A DNA stretch of 63,444 nt from positions 15,419-78,862 of the forward strand of contig JAKAAY010000005.1 in NCBI GenBank assembly GCA_021802055.1. Reading direction: 5' to 3'. Of this stretch, positions 16,033 through 24,071 are shown piece by piece. The stretch is from Thermoplasmata archaeon (GTDB lineage Archaea > Thermoplasmatota > Thermoplasmata > Thermoplasmatales > Thermoplasmataceae). The translations under genes were made by a program, and so were the position numbers. The first letter of the stretch is position 1, and each line of letters begins with the position of its first letter. The notes under the pieces are model-generated. The model was not told the DNA's origin. It saw nothing but the letters and a program-made list of their open reading frames with translations, and searched no databases.

Positions 16033-18045
16033 ATGCCTGAAAAAGAAAAGAAGATCAAGGTGAAAAAGGGAACCCCCATAGCTCAATCCGTCCCCCGGGA
16101 GCTGCTGCCTGAAATTGTAGCCGCCAGGATCGGGGACACTGCGGTTGATCTGTCATTTATTCCGGACCGCGATGAGGAAGCTGAACTGATAAGTGCCGAT
16201 ACCGAGGATGGTCTTCGAATTCTGAGACATTCTGCAGCACATCTCACCGCGCAGGCAGTCCTTTCCATCTACAAAGATGCAAAGCTTAATGCCGGCCCTC
16301 CCACCGAAGATGGTTTCTACTATGACATCCAGATGGATCCCATCAGCCTGGAAGACCTTGGAAAGATAGAGGCTCGGATGAAGGAGATTTCTGCCCGGAA
16401 ATTGAAGATTGAGCGTATTGAGATGACCCGCGAAGACCTTGAGAAGAAGTTCGCCCAGAACAGGTTCAAACTGGACAAGATAGTTGCAAAGGTCAAGCCC
16501 GGACAGCGTTCTACCGTGTACCGGCAGGGAGATTTTGAGGATTTCTGCACCGGACCCCACGTGCCTGACACGTCCTATCTGGGGGCGGTTAAACTCCTCT
16601 CAGTGGCTTCGACGAACTATCTGGGAGACGTGAACAGGGAGAAGATGGTCAGGATCTACGGAACCGCTTTTCCAGACAGAAAGTCCCTTGAGCATTACCT
16701 TGCAATGAGGGATGAAGCCCTTAAGAGAGATCACAGGAAGATCGGGCAGGAAATGGACCTTTTCACCTTCAATTCCGAGCGGGCCCCGGGATTTCCCCTA
16801 TATGCCCCCAATGGTCAGTGGATCCGATCCATGATGGTGGGATTCATGAAGAACCTCAACGAGAAATATGGCTGGCAGGAGGTGTGGACTCCTCATCTGT
16901 TCAAGGACACCATGTGGAAGCAGTCCGGCCATTATGCAAAGTACAAGGATAACATGTACCTCTTCCAGCTAAGCGACGGTGATTCATATGCCATTAAACC
17001 CATGAATTGCCCCGGCCATATCACCATATTCGAGCGTACCATGTACAGCTACAGGGACCTCCCGGTGAAGTACTTCGAAGCAGGTACGGTATACAGATAC
17101 GAGAAATCCGGTGAGGTTGGCGGACTGACAAGACCAAGGGCGTTCACCATAGACGACGGACATGCATTCCTCAGAATGGATCAGATGGTAGCAGAGATAA
17201 CCGCTGTCCTGGCCATGGTGAGGGAAGCGTTTTCCGCTTTCTTTGAAAGCCCGGAGATGATCTACGACCTGAGTGTCATTGATAAGGAAAACTACGACAA
17301 CTACCTCATATCGTATCATTGCAATAGCTGCAACACCATATCTGATATCAGGAAGGCTGCGGTTGAGGAACTGAGGTGCCCTGCATGCGGATCCACCGGG
17401 CTGGAACCAGACTTCAGGAGATGGGATGCTGCAACGGATGCACTGAGGATGGCCCTCCAATCCAATGGTATACCATACAAGGAATTCCCGGGAGAGGCCG
17501 CTTTTTATGGCCCCAAGATCGATATCCACGTTAAGGATGCACTGGGCCGCAGCTGGCAGCTTTCCACGGTTCAGCTGGACTTCTTCATGCCCATCAACTT
17601 TGAACTCAGCTTCATAAACGAACAGGGAAAGAAGGAGACTCCGGTTATGGTCCACAGGGCCATATACGGCAGTTACGAGCGATTCCTGGTAATCCTGCTT
17701 GAAAGCTATGCCGGCAGGCTGCCGACATGGCTTTCCCCACTGCAGTGTTATGTGGTGCCGGTCAGTCAGTCTTTTTCCCAGTATGGTCAGAAGGTAGCAG
17801 AGGCACTTAAAGCCAGGGGGATAAGGACTGTGCTTGACGATTCCAATGAGACCATGAACAGGAAGATAAGGAACGTAAGGAGGCTGAGGCCCTCTTACAT
17901 CGTCGTTGTTGGCGCAAAGGAAGCTGAAAGCAACACCGTAAGTGTCAGAAACAGGGATGAGAAACAGAGTGTGCATGAACTCGACCGGTTCGCAGAGGCA
18001 CTGGAGAAGGAGATCGATGAAAGGCGCATACAACAGACCCTATGA
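16033..18045 (+). CDS. thrS: Threonyl-tRNA synthetase (bacterial-type editing domain)
   Basis: A 670-residue class II synthetase that charges tRNA-Thr. Order of domains: a TGS domain (about 5-65); a bacterial/eukaryotic-type editing domain (about 70-230) with HSAAH and DFCTGPHVP, the zinc-like His/Cys residues of that domain; the catalytic core with MNCPGHI, RYEKSGEVGGLTRPRAF (motif 2) and HRAIYGSYERF (motif 3); and an anticodon domain. Most euryarchaea instead carry a D-tyrosyl-deacylase-like editing domain, so this gene points to transfer or ancestral replacement. A CNSC...CPAC cluster (Cys430, 433, 449, 452) is inserted between motif 2 and GEAAFYGPKIDI; see findings. Confidence 0.95.
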   Translation: MPEKEKKIKVKKGTPIAQSVPRELLPEIVAARIGDTAVDLSFIPDRDEEAELISADTEDGLRILRHSAAHLTAQAVLSIYKDAKLNAGPPTEDGFYYDIQMDPISLEDLGKIEARMKEISARKLKIERIEMTREDLEKKFAQNRFKLDKIVAKVKPGQRSTVYRQGDFEDFCTGPHVPDTSYLGAVKLLSVASTNYLGDVNREKMVRIYGTAFPDRKSLEHYLAMRDEALKRDHRKIGQEMDLFTFNSERAPGFPLYAPNGQWIRSMMVGFMKNLNEKYGWQEVWTPHLFKDTMWKQSGHYAKYKDNMYLFQLSDGDSYAIKPMNCPGHITIFERTMYSYRDLPVKYFEAGTVYRYEKSGEVGGLTRPRAFTIDDGHAFLRMDQMVAEITAVLAMVREAFSAFFESPEMIYDLSVIDKENYDNYLISYHCNSCNTISDIRKAAVEELRCPACGSTGLEPDFRRWDAATDALRMALQSNGIPYKEFPGEAAFYGPKIDIHVKDALGRSWQLSTVQLDFFMPINFELSFINEQGKKETPVMVHRAIYGSYERFLVILLESYAGRLPTWLSPLQCYVVPVSQSFSQYGQKVAEALKARGIRTVLDDSNETMNRKIRNVRRLRPSYIVVVGAKEAESNTVSVRNRDEKQSVHELDRFAEALEKEIDERRIQQTL

Positions 18046-18112
18046 CGTCGATCTCCATGATCTCAGGCCGCACCTTCAAGGATCGGGGAAGCGAGAGGAG
18101 GTGAAGCTTTGA
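18017..18112 (+). CDS. Possible 31-residue ORF overlapping thrS and the next gene
   Basis: A short frame begins inside the end of thrS (ATG at 18017) and ends with a TGA at 18110-18112 that overlaps the TTG start of the next gene as TTGA. The product would be basic and polar (RPYDVDLHDLRPHLQG). The stop/start overlap is the arrangement used for translational coupling elsewhere in this window. It may be a coupling leader, a tiny protein or chance. No homology recognised. Confidence 0.25.
   Translation: MKGAYNRPYDVDLHDLRPHLQGSGKREEVKL
18095..18104 (+). promoter_or_regulatory. Strong Shine-Dalgarno before a TTG start
   Basis: GAGGAGGTGA lies four bases before the TTG at 18109. Few genes here show so strong a ribosome site, and it favours the TTG over the ATG five codons later. 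Confidence 0.6.
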
Positions 18113-18444
18113 CTGACTGTCTTATGTACAACATAATCCTTGAGAACTACCACCCGTCCACAATCTGCGTGGAACTTTCACGGGTTCCAGAGTCGCTGGA
18201 ATACATTTCCCAGGTCATCGATAGTCCACATATTCTGGAAGAAATCCCGGAGTTCATTGAGAAATTTGCCAGAAAGGATCAGATCATGCCCAGCGACCGA
18301 ACCGTGGGTTTTTTGGTTCTGCATCAACCGAAAAAGAACATGGCCATATCCCTGGGCAAGGTTGAGCAGGAGACAAAGGACAGGATAAAGAAGTCTGCAG
18401 ATCTGTTCAGGAACATTAAATTCAACGTGGAACTGGATTTCTGA
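18109..18444 (+). CDS. Hypothetical protein
   Basis: A 111-residue cytoplasmic protein of mixed helices and strands, without signal peptide, membrane segment or metal-binding motif. Notable stretches are MYNIILENYHPSTICVEL, which looks like a beta strand pair, and a charged helical tail ending FRNIKFNVELDF. The strong ribosome site at 18095-18104 selects the TTG start. It follows thrS by 63 bases on the same strand, so it is likely read through from hutH-thrS. No family was recognised; the symmetrical N- and C-terminal strands hint at a dimeric alpha/beta fold (inference). Confidence 0.6.
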   Translation: MTDCLMYNIILENYHPSTICVELSRVPESLEYISQVIDSPHILEEIPEFIEKFARKDQIMPSDRTVGFLVLHQPKKNMAISLGKVEQETKDRIKKSADLFRNIKFNVELDF

Positions 18445-18576
18445 CTGCTGATCCATAAGCGTGCTGTTCAGCGTGCTAACCCATGTAACCTGAAAACTTC
18501 ATTGAACAAGAAGAGGCTATGATCTCTGTAGAGTCCTGTTCGCATTGACGGGTACCTTCAGGCCACTATCATAAAT

Positions 18577-18586
18577 TTATAAATAA
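18577..18586 (+). promoter_or_regulatory. TATA box of the tat operon
   Basis: TTTATAAATA centred 26 bases upstream of the tatA ATG at 18606; leaderless start expected. Confidence 0.75.
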
Positions 18587-18605
18587 GTATAACCTATGTA
18601 GAAGC

Positions 18606-18896
18606 ATGTTTGATTCGCCTACCGACTGGCTTATCATAATTGTCGTAGTGCTGGTCCTGTTTGGCGGTGCAAAGAAGATTCCGGAATTTGCCCGGAGCCT
18701 TGGTAAGGCAACTGGCGAGTTCAGCAGGGGAAAGATGGAGATTGAAAAAGAGATCAGGACCGCTGCTGCAGCACCCGCGGCGGCCGCAGCTTCCCAGCCT
18801 TCAGTGAGGGAAGCCGCCAGGAATCTTGGTATAGAGACCACAAACAAGACGGACGACGAACTTAAGATAGAGATGTCGGAAAAGCTGAAGAGCTGA
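18606..18896 (+). CDS. tatA: Twin-arginine translocase subunit TatA/TatE
   Basis: A 96-residue protein with the TatA plan: a short N-terminal membrane helix (WLIIIVVVLVLFGGAKKIPEF), the FG hinge, and an amphipathic helix (ARSLGKATGEFSRG). An Ala/Pro-rich linker (about residues 58-68) leads to a charged tail. TatA rings form the pore that exports folded proteins carrying an RR signal peptide, energised by proton motive force. tatC follows after three bases, and no separate tatB is seen, which is usual in archaea. Confidence 0.95.
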   Translation: MFDSPTDWLIIIVVVLVLFGGAKKIPEFARSLGKATGEFSRGKMEIEKEIRTAAAAPAAAAASQPSVREAARNLGIETTNKTDDELKIEMSEKLKS

Positions 18897-18899
18897 TGA

Positions 18900-19715
18900 A
18901 TGCTAGAGGAACTGGTAAACAATCCTGAATTTATCAGGCATCTTGAGGAACTGAGGTACAGGGTAATCAGGGTACTCTACTATTTCATATTTTTCTTCAT
19001 TTTCTTCCTTGATTTCCGCATAAACTTCACAGCATTATCGGGGGTGGTGATACCTTACCCCTACCCCGATTTTTTTGACAATTCAGGAGCGCAGTTCCTG
19101 CAGTTGCTGGAAGCGCATGTGCTGCCTCACAACGCTGTTCTCATAAATGTGAAGCCGACGGACAGCATAGTGGCTGATTTCTATGTGTGCATGTTCCTGT
19201 CCCTTATCTTTTCCATGCCGGCCATCGCCTATCACGCCTGGAGATTCATAGCACCCGGACTCAAGCCAAAGGAGACCATGACCATAAGGTACATTGTGCT
19301 CCCCGCCACGGTCCTGTTCCTGCTGGGTTCATTCATGGGCATCTGGATCGTTGCGCCTGAACTTTTCAGGATATTCAACGATTTCAGTATAGGGCTTGGT
19401 GCCCTTGACAGCATGACACCGCTTTCATTCATCTCATTTCTCCTGGTCTACACCCTCGCATTCGGATTGTCCTTCGAAGTTCCGGTTTTCATGGTGGCTC
19501 TCACCCGGTTCGGCGTTGTGTCCTCGGATTACTGGTCCAAAAACTGGCGATATGCCGTCGTGGCTTCACTGGTATTCGGCATGATATTTTCTCCCGGGGT
19601 TACAGGATTCACCATGGTGGTCATGGCAGCACCCATGATATGCCTCTATTTCGCGGGCATTTACTTTGCAAGGAGAACGGAGAAAAGCACCTCAGTGGTT
19701 GCCTCTCCCGATTGA
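18900..19715 (+). CDS. tatC: Twin-arginine translocase subunit TatC
   Basis: A 271-residue polytopic membrane protein, the receptor for twin-arginine signal peptides. The N-terminal cytoplasmic signature is FIRHLEELRYRVIRVL, matching the conserved HLxELRxR. Six hydrophobic segments are visible (about residues 22-42, 93-113, 128-152, 172-195, 210-228 and 232-250). The conserved F-P region in the periplasmic loop is replaced by FSMPAIAYHAWRFIAPGL, typical of TatC. It is the second gene of the tat operon; its last 24 bases overlap the convergent crotonase gene. Confidence 0.95.
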   Translation: MLEELVNNPEFIRHLEELRYRVIRVLYYFIFFFIFFLDFRINFTALSGVVIPYPYPDFFDNSGAQFLQLLEAHVLPHNAVLINVKPTDSIVADFYVCMFLSLIFSMPAIAYHAWRFIAPGLKPKETMTIRYIVLPATVLFLLGSFMGIWIVAPELFRIFNDFSIGLGALDSMTPLSFISFLLVYTLAFGLSFEVPVFMVALTRFGVVSSDYWSKNWRYAVVASLVFGMIFSPGVTGFTMVVMAAPMICLYFAGIYFARRTEKSTSVVASPD

Positions 19716-20432
19716 CGCCCTGTGCTCCTCTAACTGTTTCAGCCTTATTCTTCCCGGGTCATATAGCAACGGAAGCATGGCATGGTAGTTCCCCAGCCCT
19801 GCCGTGGCAATGCCCTTGTACCTGTGGTTCAGGTAGCTGTTTATGTCCGGGATAAGGCGGGATATAGAATCAGAGTCATCGACAACGCCAGATATGATGC
19901 CCAGCCGCCTTGCCATCTCCTCCCCGAAGAGGTCTCCCGACAGTATGGTTTTCTGCAGCTGGGTCCCGTATATCTTCCTCGTGGGGTCCAGGGCAAGAAA
20001 GGGCATTCCGAACAGTATGTCAGGGAAGCCAAACAAAGTTCCCCTGGTGCAGTAGGTATAATCAGAGAGCAGCGCTATTTCAAGACCGATGCCCAGACAC
20101 GTTCCTGATATCATAGTGACGAACAGCTCTCTGGAGGTCGAGATGAGATTCCCAAGTGTGGACGTTATGGATATGATCTCGCGGAAGTAGTCCTGTTCCC
20201 GTATTCTCTGGCAGGAGGCATCGAACCCCATGGTGAAGTTATCCCCGTCTGTGGACCTAATCACAGTTACCCCTTCTTCCTGGAGAGAGAGGACACTCAC
20301 GATCGCCTGGACCAGATCCTCAAGCATCTCGATGTCCATGACAGGATAATTCAAGCTGTTTATCCTGATATTCCTCACTTTCCCGTCGATCTCAAGGAAA
20401 ACCTTGGAGCGGTTATTAACGCCCGCCTGCAT
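19692..20432 (-). CDS. Divergent enoyl-CoA hydratase/isomerase (crotonase) family protein
   Basis: A 246-residue crotonase-fold protein. GTCLGIGLEIALLSDY matches the region holding the first catalytic glutamate (Glu118). The second position carries Asp138 (FPDILFG) in place of the usual Glu. The first oxyanion loop reads DNFTMGFDAS where hydratases have an AGAD motif, so it is a divergent member whose reaction cannot be assigned: hydratase, isomerase or thioesterase are all possible. The ATG at 20432 is chosen over one at 20450 because a CTTTTAAGC element lies 26 bases upstream of it. The 3' end overlaps tatC on the opposite strand. Confidence 0.7.
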   Translation of the reverse strand: MQAGVNNRSKVFLEIDGKVRNIRINSLNYPVMDIEMLEDLVQAIVSVLSLQEEGVTVIRSTDGDNFTMGFDASCQRIREQDYFREIISITSTLGNLISTSRELFVTMISGTCLGIGLEIALLSDYTYCTRGTLFGFPDILFGMPFLALDPTRKIYGTQLQKTILSGDLFGEEMARRLGIISGVVDDSDSISRLIPDINSYLNHRYKGIATAGLGNYHAMLPLLYDPGRIRLKQLEEHRASIGRGNH

Positions 20433-20531
20433 TCGTGCTAATTGTGACATGGCTTAAAAGCGGTCGCATGTCCATGCTGGGGGTCCGGTGCAAAAGAGCG
20501 AAATTCGGGTTGACCGGAGACCATACGGCCA

Positions 20532-20780
20532 TCAGTACATGGTTAGGTTGTATTTTCTGTCTGCAGAACGGTAGCTTTCAAGGTCCCTTATCCCCAGAGC
20601 GCCGGAAAGTCTTGCCATCTCATCGGATACAGAACTGTCGTAAAGTTCCCGTCCCAGCACCAGTCTCCTCTTTTCCGCACTGAACATGACAATCTCGCCG
20701 TATTTCTTCAGGCAGTGGATCGCCTCGGCTGCATCTTCTTCCCCGTCTATGTTTTCAAAGCATTTTCTGAAGTCTGTCAT
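20532..20780 (-). CDS. Unknown protein at the end of the nuo operon (82 aa)
   Basis: An 82-residue, mostly helical, charged protein with no membrane segment and no cysteine cluster (two Cys, in RKCFEN and IHCLKK). It begins with a four-base ATGA overlap with the preceding 120-residue gene, which itself overlaps nuoN, so all three are tightly coupled. It is the last gene of the complex I operon. No family was recognised. The coupling suggests an accessory or assembly role for complex I; this is inference from position. Confidence 0.65.
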   Translation of the reverse strand: MTDFRKCFENIDGEEDAAEAIHCLKKYGEIVMFSAEKRRLVLGRELYDSSVSDEMARLSGALGIRDLESYRSADRKYNLTMY

Positions 20781-21139
20781 TGATCTCCGCACCTCTTCTG
20801 GTCAAAAACCGGATAGTCAACGTCGTACCTGTCCACGGAATACCGCACGTAAAATGACAGGTTCTTCAGGTAGCTTTCAACGTCCTCCACGTTGCCAAAC
20901 ATCCCGGAATACTTCGGCTCAAGGAACTTTGGAATCATCGTATCGCCAGTTATCTTCCCCTTCACCAGGTCAAGCAGTAACTTGTATGCGTCCTGAAAAT
21001 CCACATAAATGGGTTTCTTTGTTGCCATGTGAAGGAACCTGGCTCTTTTCATTCTCTTTTCAAGCCACCCGACTGCCAGTTTCACGTCTCCCATGAGCAT
21101 GAATGTCCTGACCTGCTCAATATCAAGTTCTATGTTCAT
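20777..21139 (-). CDS. Unknown protein in the nuo operon (120 aa)
   Basis: A 120-residue soluble protein, helical in the first half (DIEQVRTFMLMGDVKLAVGWLEKRMKRARF in two blocks) and rich in aromatic and charged residues in the second (LKNLSFYVRYSVDRYDVDYP). There is no membrane helix or Fe-S motif. It overlaps nuoN at its start by ATGA and the 82-residue gene at its end, so it should be made in step with complex I. No known Nuo, Fpo or Fqo subunit was recognised in it. Candidate accessory subunit, assembly factor or electron-input adaptor. Confidence 0.7.
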   Translation of the reverse strand: MNIELDIEQVRTFMLMGDVKLAVGWLEKRMKRARFLHMATKKPIYVDFQDAYKLLLDLVKGKITGDTMIPKFLEPKYSGMFGNVEDVESYLKNLSFYVRYSVDRYDVDYPVFDQKRCGDQ

Positions 21140-22602
21140 CCAGTCACCCCGAACAGGCTAGTTGCGTATCCGTGCAGTAGTGGAAACAGGGGGAAAAAGA
21201 AGAAGATAACTACAACCACGACCGCAGAGATCAATACTGTAGCTGAAGCTGCCCTTGACCTGGTCATAAGCACCTGACTCTCCGGCTTCCAGTACATGTA
21301 CATGATTACCCTGAAGTAGTAAAACACGGAGATTGCGCTGTTCAGTATGGCGATGATGGCCAGCCACCATAGCTTTACGTCAACCAGATACAGGAACATG
21401 TAGAACTTACCGGTGAATCCTCCGGTAAAGGGAATGCCGGCCAGTGCCAGGAGTAGTATGGAGAGTCCCATGGCGAGGGCAGGAGATTTTCTTGCCAGAC
21501 CTGAAATGTCTGAAAATTCCGGGCTTTCCTTGTCAACCGTGTTGAGGAAGACAAAGGCACCTCCCTTCATGAATATGTAAACCAGTGAGTACAGCATCGC
21601 GGCTGCCACAGCGTTTATTGCGATGAAGCTGTAATTCTGGCCTGACCACATGGCATAGGAGGTGATGGAGAAGACAAGGATCAGGTAACCTGCCTGGGCA
21701 ATGCTGGAATACGCAAACAGCTTCTTGACGTTGGTTGTTGAAAGTGCCGAAATATTCCCATAGGTCATGGTGAACACCGCCAGCAGCGTGAACAGGAGGA
21801 AGACATCCTCGCCCATTGACGCAAACCCGATAATGAACACCTTGATCATGATCATGAATGCTACGAGCTTGCTTCCCGTGGAGAGGAAGGCTGATACTGA
21901 ATTCTCTGAGCCGTAGTATGTATCGATGGCCCACTGGTGCATGGGAAATATTGCCACCTTGAACCCAAAGCCTATGGTGAGGAACAGCAACGCAATGAGC
22001 AGGGCGGGTTTTGAGGCCACTGCCATCGCCGGGCCAAGCTGGAACGTGCCCATTGCCTGGTAGAAGAAGGCCAGCCCAAATATGATGAATGACGTTGAAA
22101 CTACGCCCGTGAAGAAGTACTTTGTTGAAGCCTCGAGCGTCCTCCTGGTCTTGTGAAACGCTGCCAGTACGTAGGTGCCTATGCTTACCGCCTCGAATGA
22201 AATGAACAGGACTATGAGGTTCATGGTGAAGGCCGCGACCACCATGCCTGTGGTCACAAAGAGAAGAAGGGCATAGAATATGTCCCCCTTTGCAGATATG
22301 TTCTTCAGCGACGGGAGCGTTATGAAAAGTGAGGAAATCAGGAAAAGGATGGCAAAGTAGAGGCCAAACTGGTTGAAGGTGAAACTATCACTAAGGACAT
22401 TGTAAGTGTTCTGCGGGATTACCAGCAACAGAATGGCAGCAAGAACCAGTGAACCAAAGGCGATCCCGGCGTAGGCCCTCTTGCTGGAGGTTACCAGCCC
22501 AAGTCCCAGGATCACAAATCCTGCAATTCCGAGGACTATGAGCGGATAGAGATATTGCAGCGATTGAATGCCTGTAACGGTTGATATTGATTCTGTGATC
22601 AT
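21136..22602 (-). CDS. nuoN: Complex I subunit N
   Basis: A 488-residue antiporter-like membrane subunit with about fourteen hydrophobic helices. It carries the conserved proton-channel features of the family: a glutamate in the fifth-helix region (FISFEAVSIGTYVLAAF) and lysines in GFKVAIFPMHQWAIDTYYGS. It pumps protons as part of the membrane arm. The start overlaps the nuoM stop by four bases, and the stop overlaps the next unknown gene likewise. Confidence 0.92.
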   Translation of the reverse strand: MITESISTVTGIQSLQYLYPLIVLGIAGFVILGLGLVTSSKRAYAGIAFGSLVLAAILLLVIPQNTYNVLSDSFTFNQFGLYFAILFLISSLFITLPSLKNISAKGDIFYALLLFVTTGMVVAAFTMNLIVLFISFEAVSIGTYVLAAFHKTRRTLEASTKYFFTGVVSTSFIIFGLAFFYQAMGTFQLGPAMAVASKPALLIALLFLTIGFGFKVAIFPMHQWAIDTYYGSENSVSAFLSTGSKLVAFMIMIKVFIIGFASMGEDVFLLFTLLAVFTMTYGNISALSTTNVKKLFAYSSIAQAGYLILVFSITSYAMWSGQNYSFIAINAVAAAMLYSLVYIFMKGGAFVFLNTVDKESPEFSDISGLARKSPALAMGLSILLLALAGIPFTGGFTGKFYMFLYLVDVKLWWLAIIAILNSAISVFYYFRVIMYMYWKPESQVLMTRSRAASATVLISAVVVVVIFFFFPLFPLLHGYATSLFGVTG

Positions 22603-24071
22603 GCTATCCCTCCCAGGTATCCTGTGAGAAGCGGGAATACTATCCTAGGAAACAGGCCTATTACCAGGATCGAGATCAGCATGAAGATCATTGCTGCCGA
22701 CTCTGAACGGGAAAGGTCCCTGACCTGGCCAAGATTTTCGTTGTAAGGGCCGTAGAGGGCTTTCTGTGCGGCCCAGATATGATAAGACGCCGTAATGATC
22801 ATTGAGAAAATTACCAGGTATATCAGTGGTCCGAGAATGCCATAGGAGCCAGCGATGATGGAGAACTCAGCTACAAAGCCCGCAAGTCCCGGCAGACCAA
22901 GGGATGCAAGAAGCCCCCCAAGGAAGAGAGTGGCCATCACGGGAGATTCCCTGTAGATTCCGCCCAGGCCATAGAAGGTATCGTGACCCGTGTGGGTCTT
23001 GATGTAGTAGAGGAGTGAGAACAGGAAGGCCACTATGAGCCCGTGCGCGAATATCTGGAACATCCCTCCGGCAAGATCGATGATCCCGTTGTTTCCCGTT
23101 CCAAGTATCCCGCTCCCGAAGGCAATGCTGACAAATCCCATTGAGGCTGCACTGGCATATGCCATCATCCGCTTGATGTTGCTCTGGAACATGGCTGTGA
23201 AGGAGAAATATATGAGGCTCAGGATCCCAAGTGCAATGAGGAGCCACAGGAAGAATGATGGGATCTGCGAGTAGAGAGGATACAGGATCCCAAACAGGCC
23301 GAAACCTCCCATCACTGAAAGTGCACCCGCGAGGATCACAGTAACGGGATAAGGGGCCTCTTCATATGAATCTGGCAGCCAGGAATGCAAGGGAAATGTT
23401 GGAAGCTTCACCAGGAATCCGATGAGGAAGCCCGTGAGAATGAATACCTTGTAAAAGTAAGGGATGGTTGCGAAGAAAGGTGTTGACAGCAGGTCAGCGT
23501 TCTGCATGGTAAGAATGCCGAACTCCGAGTAATAGTACGAATAGAGTGTGAAGATGGAGAGCAATATGAATACGGAGCCTATATGCGTGTACACAAGGAA
23601 CTTCAGGGAAACTGAATCCTTCCTCGGTCCGCCATAGAGACCTATGAGGAAGTAAACCGGAATAAGCACAACTTCCCAGAAAACATAGAAAAAGAACAGG
23701 TCTGTGGACATAAGGAGACCGAATATCCCCACTTCCGTAAGCAGGATGAGACCATAGTATACCGGGTCATCGCTGCGATCGGATATGAAGAGAGCTGCAA
23801 GGACAATAATGGAACCCAGGACCACCAGCAGATCCGTAAACCCGTTTATTCCCAGAGAGAAATAGAATCCGGTGTATGAGGAAAGTGTCAGGCTGAATGT
23901 CGAGATATATCCGCCATCGTAGCCCGGATAGAACCTGTATGCTGAATAAATGATCACAGCAGCAGCAATTGCCAGCGATGTCAGCCTGGCAAACTGGCGG
24001 GATCTTCCGCCTGTGAAGAAGGTGATCATGGAAGCTGCCACAAGCACTGCAAAGATATATTCGATAATCAC
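22599..24071 (-). CDS. nuoM: Complex I subunit M
   Basis: A 490-residue antiporter-like proton-pumping subunit with fourteen or so membrane helices. FFYVFWEVVLIPVYFLIGLYGG includes the conserved glutamate of helix 5, and GFLVKLPTFPLHSWLPDSYEEAP is the family signature containing the channel lysine and the HxWLPD motif. It overlaps nuoN at its 3' end by four bases and abuts nuoL directly at its 5' end. Confidence 0.95.
   Translation of the reverse strand: MIIEYIFAVLVAASMITFFTGGRSRQFARLTSLAIAAAVIIYSAYRFYPGYDGGYISTFSLTLSSYTGFYFSLGINGFTDLLVVLGSIIVLAALFISDRSDDPVYYGLILLTEVGIFGLLMSTDLFFFYVFWEVVLIPVYFLIGLYGGPRKDSVSLKFLVYTHIGSVFILLSIFTLYSYYYSEFGILTMQNADLLSTPFFATIPYFYKVFILTGFLIGFLVKLPTFPLHSWLPDSYEEAPYPVTVILAGALSVMGGFGLFGILYPLYSQIPSFFLWLLIALGILSLIYFSFTAMFQSNIKRMMAYASAASMGFVSIAFGSGILGTGNNGIIDLAGGMFQIFAHGLIVAFLFSLLYYIKTHTGHDTFYGLGGIYRESPVMATLFLGGLLASLGLPGLAGFVAEFSIIAGSYGILGPLIYLVIFSMIITASYHIWAAQKALYGPYNENLGQVRDLSRSESAAMIFMLISILVIGLFPRIVFPLLTGYLGGIA

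Noticed and set aside
16984-18033. 349-codon antisense frame in thrS
   Set aside because: Shadow of a strongly conserved coding strand; no domain of its own and no promoter.
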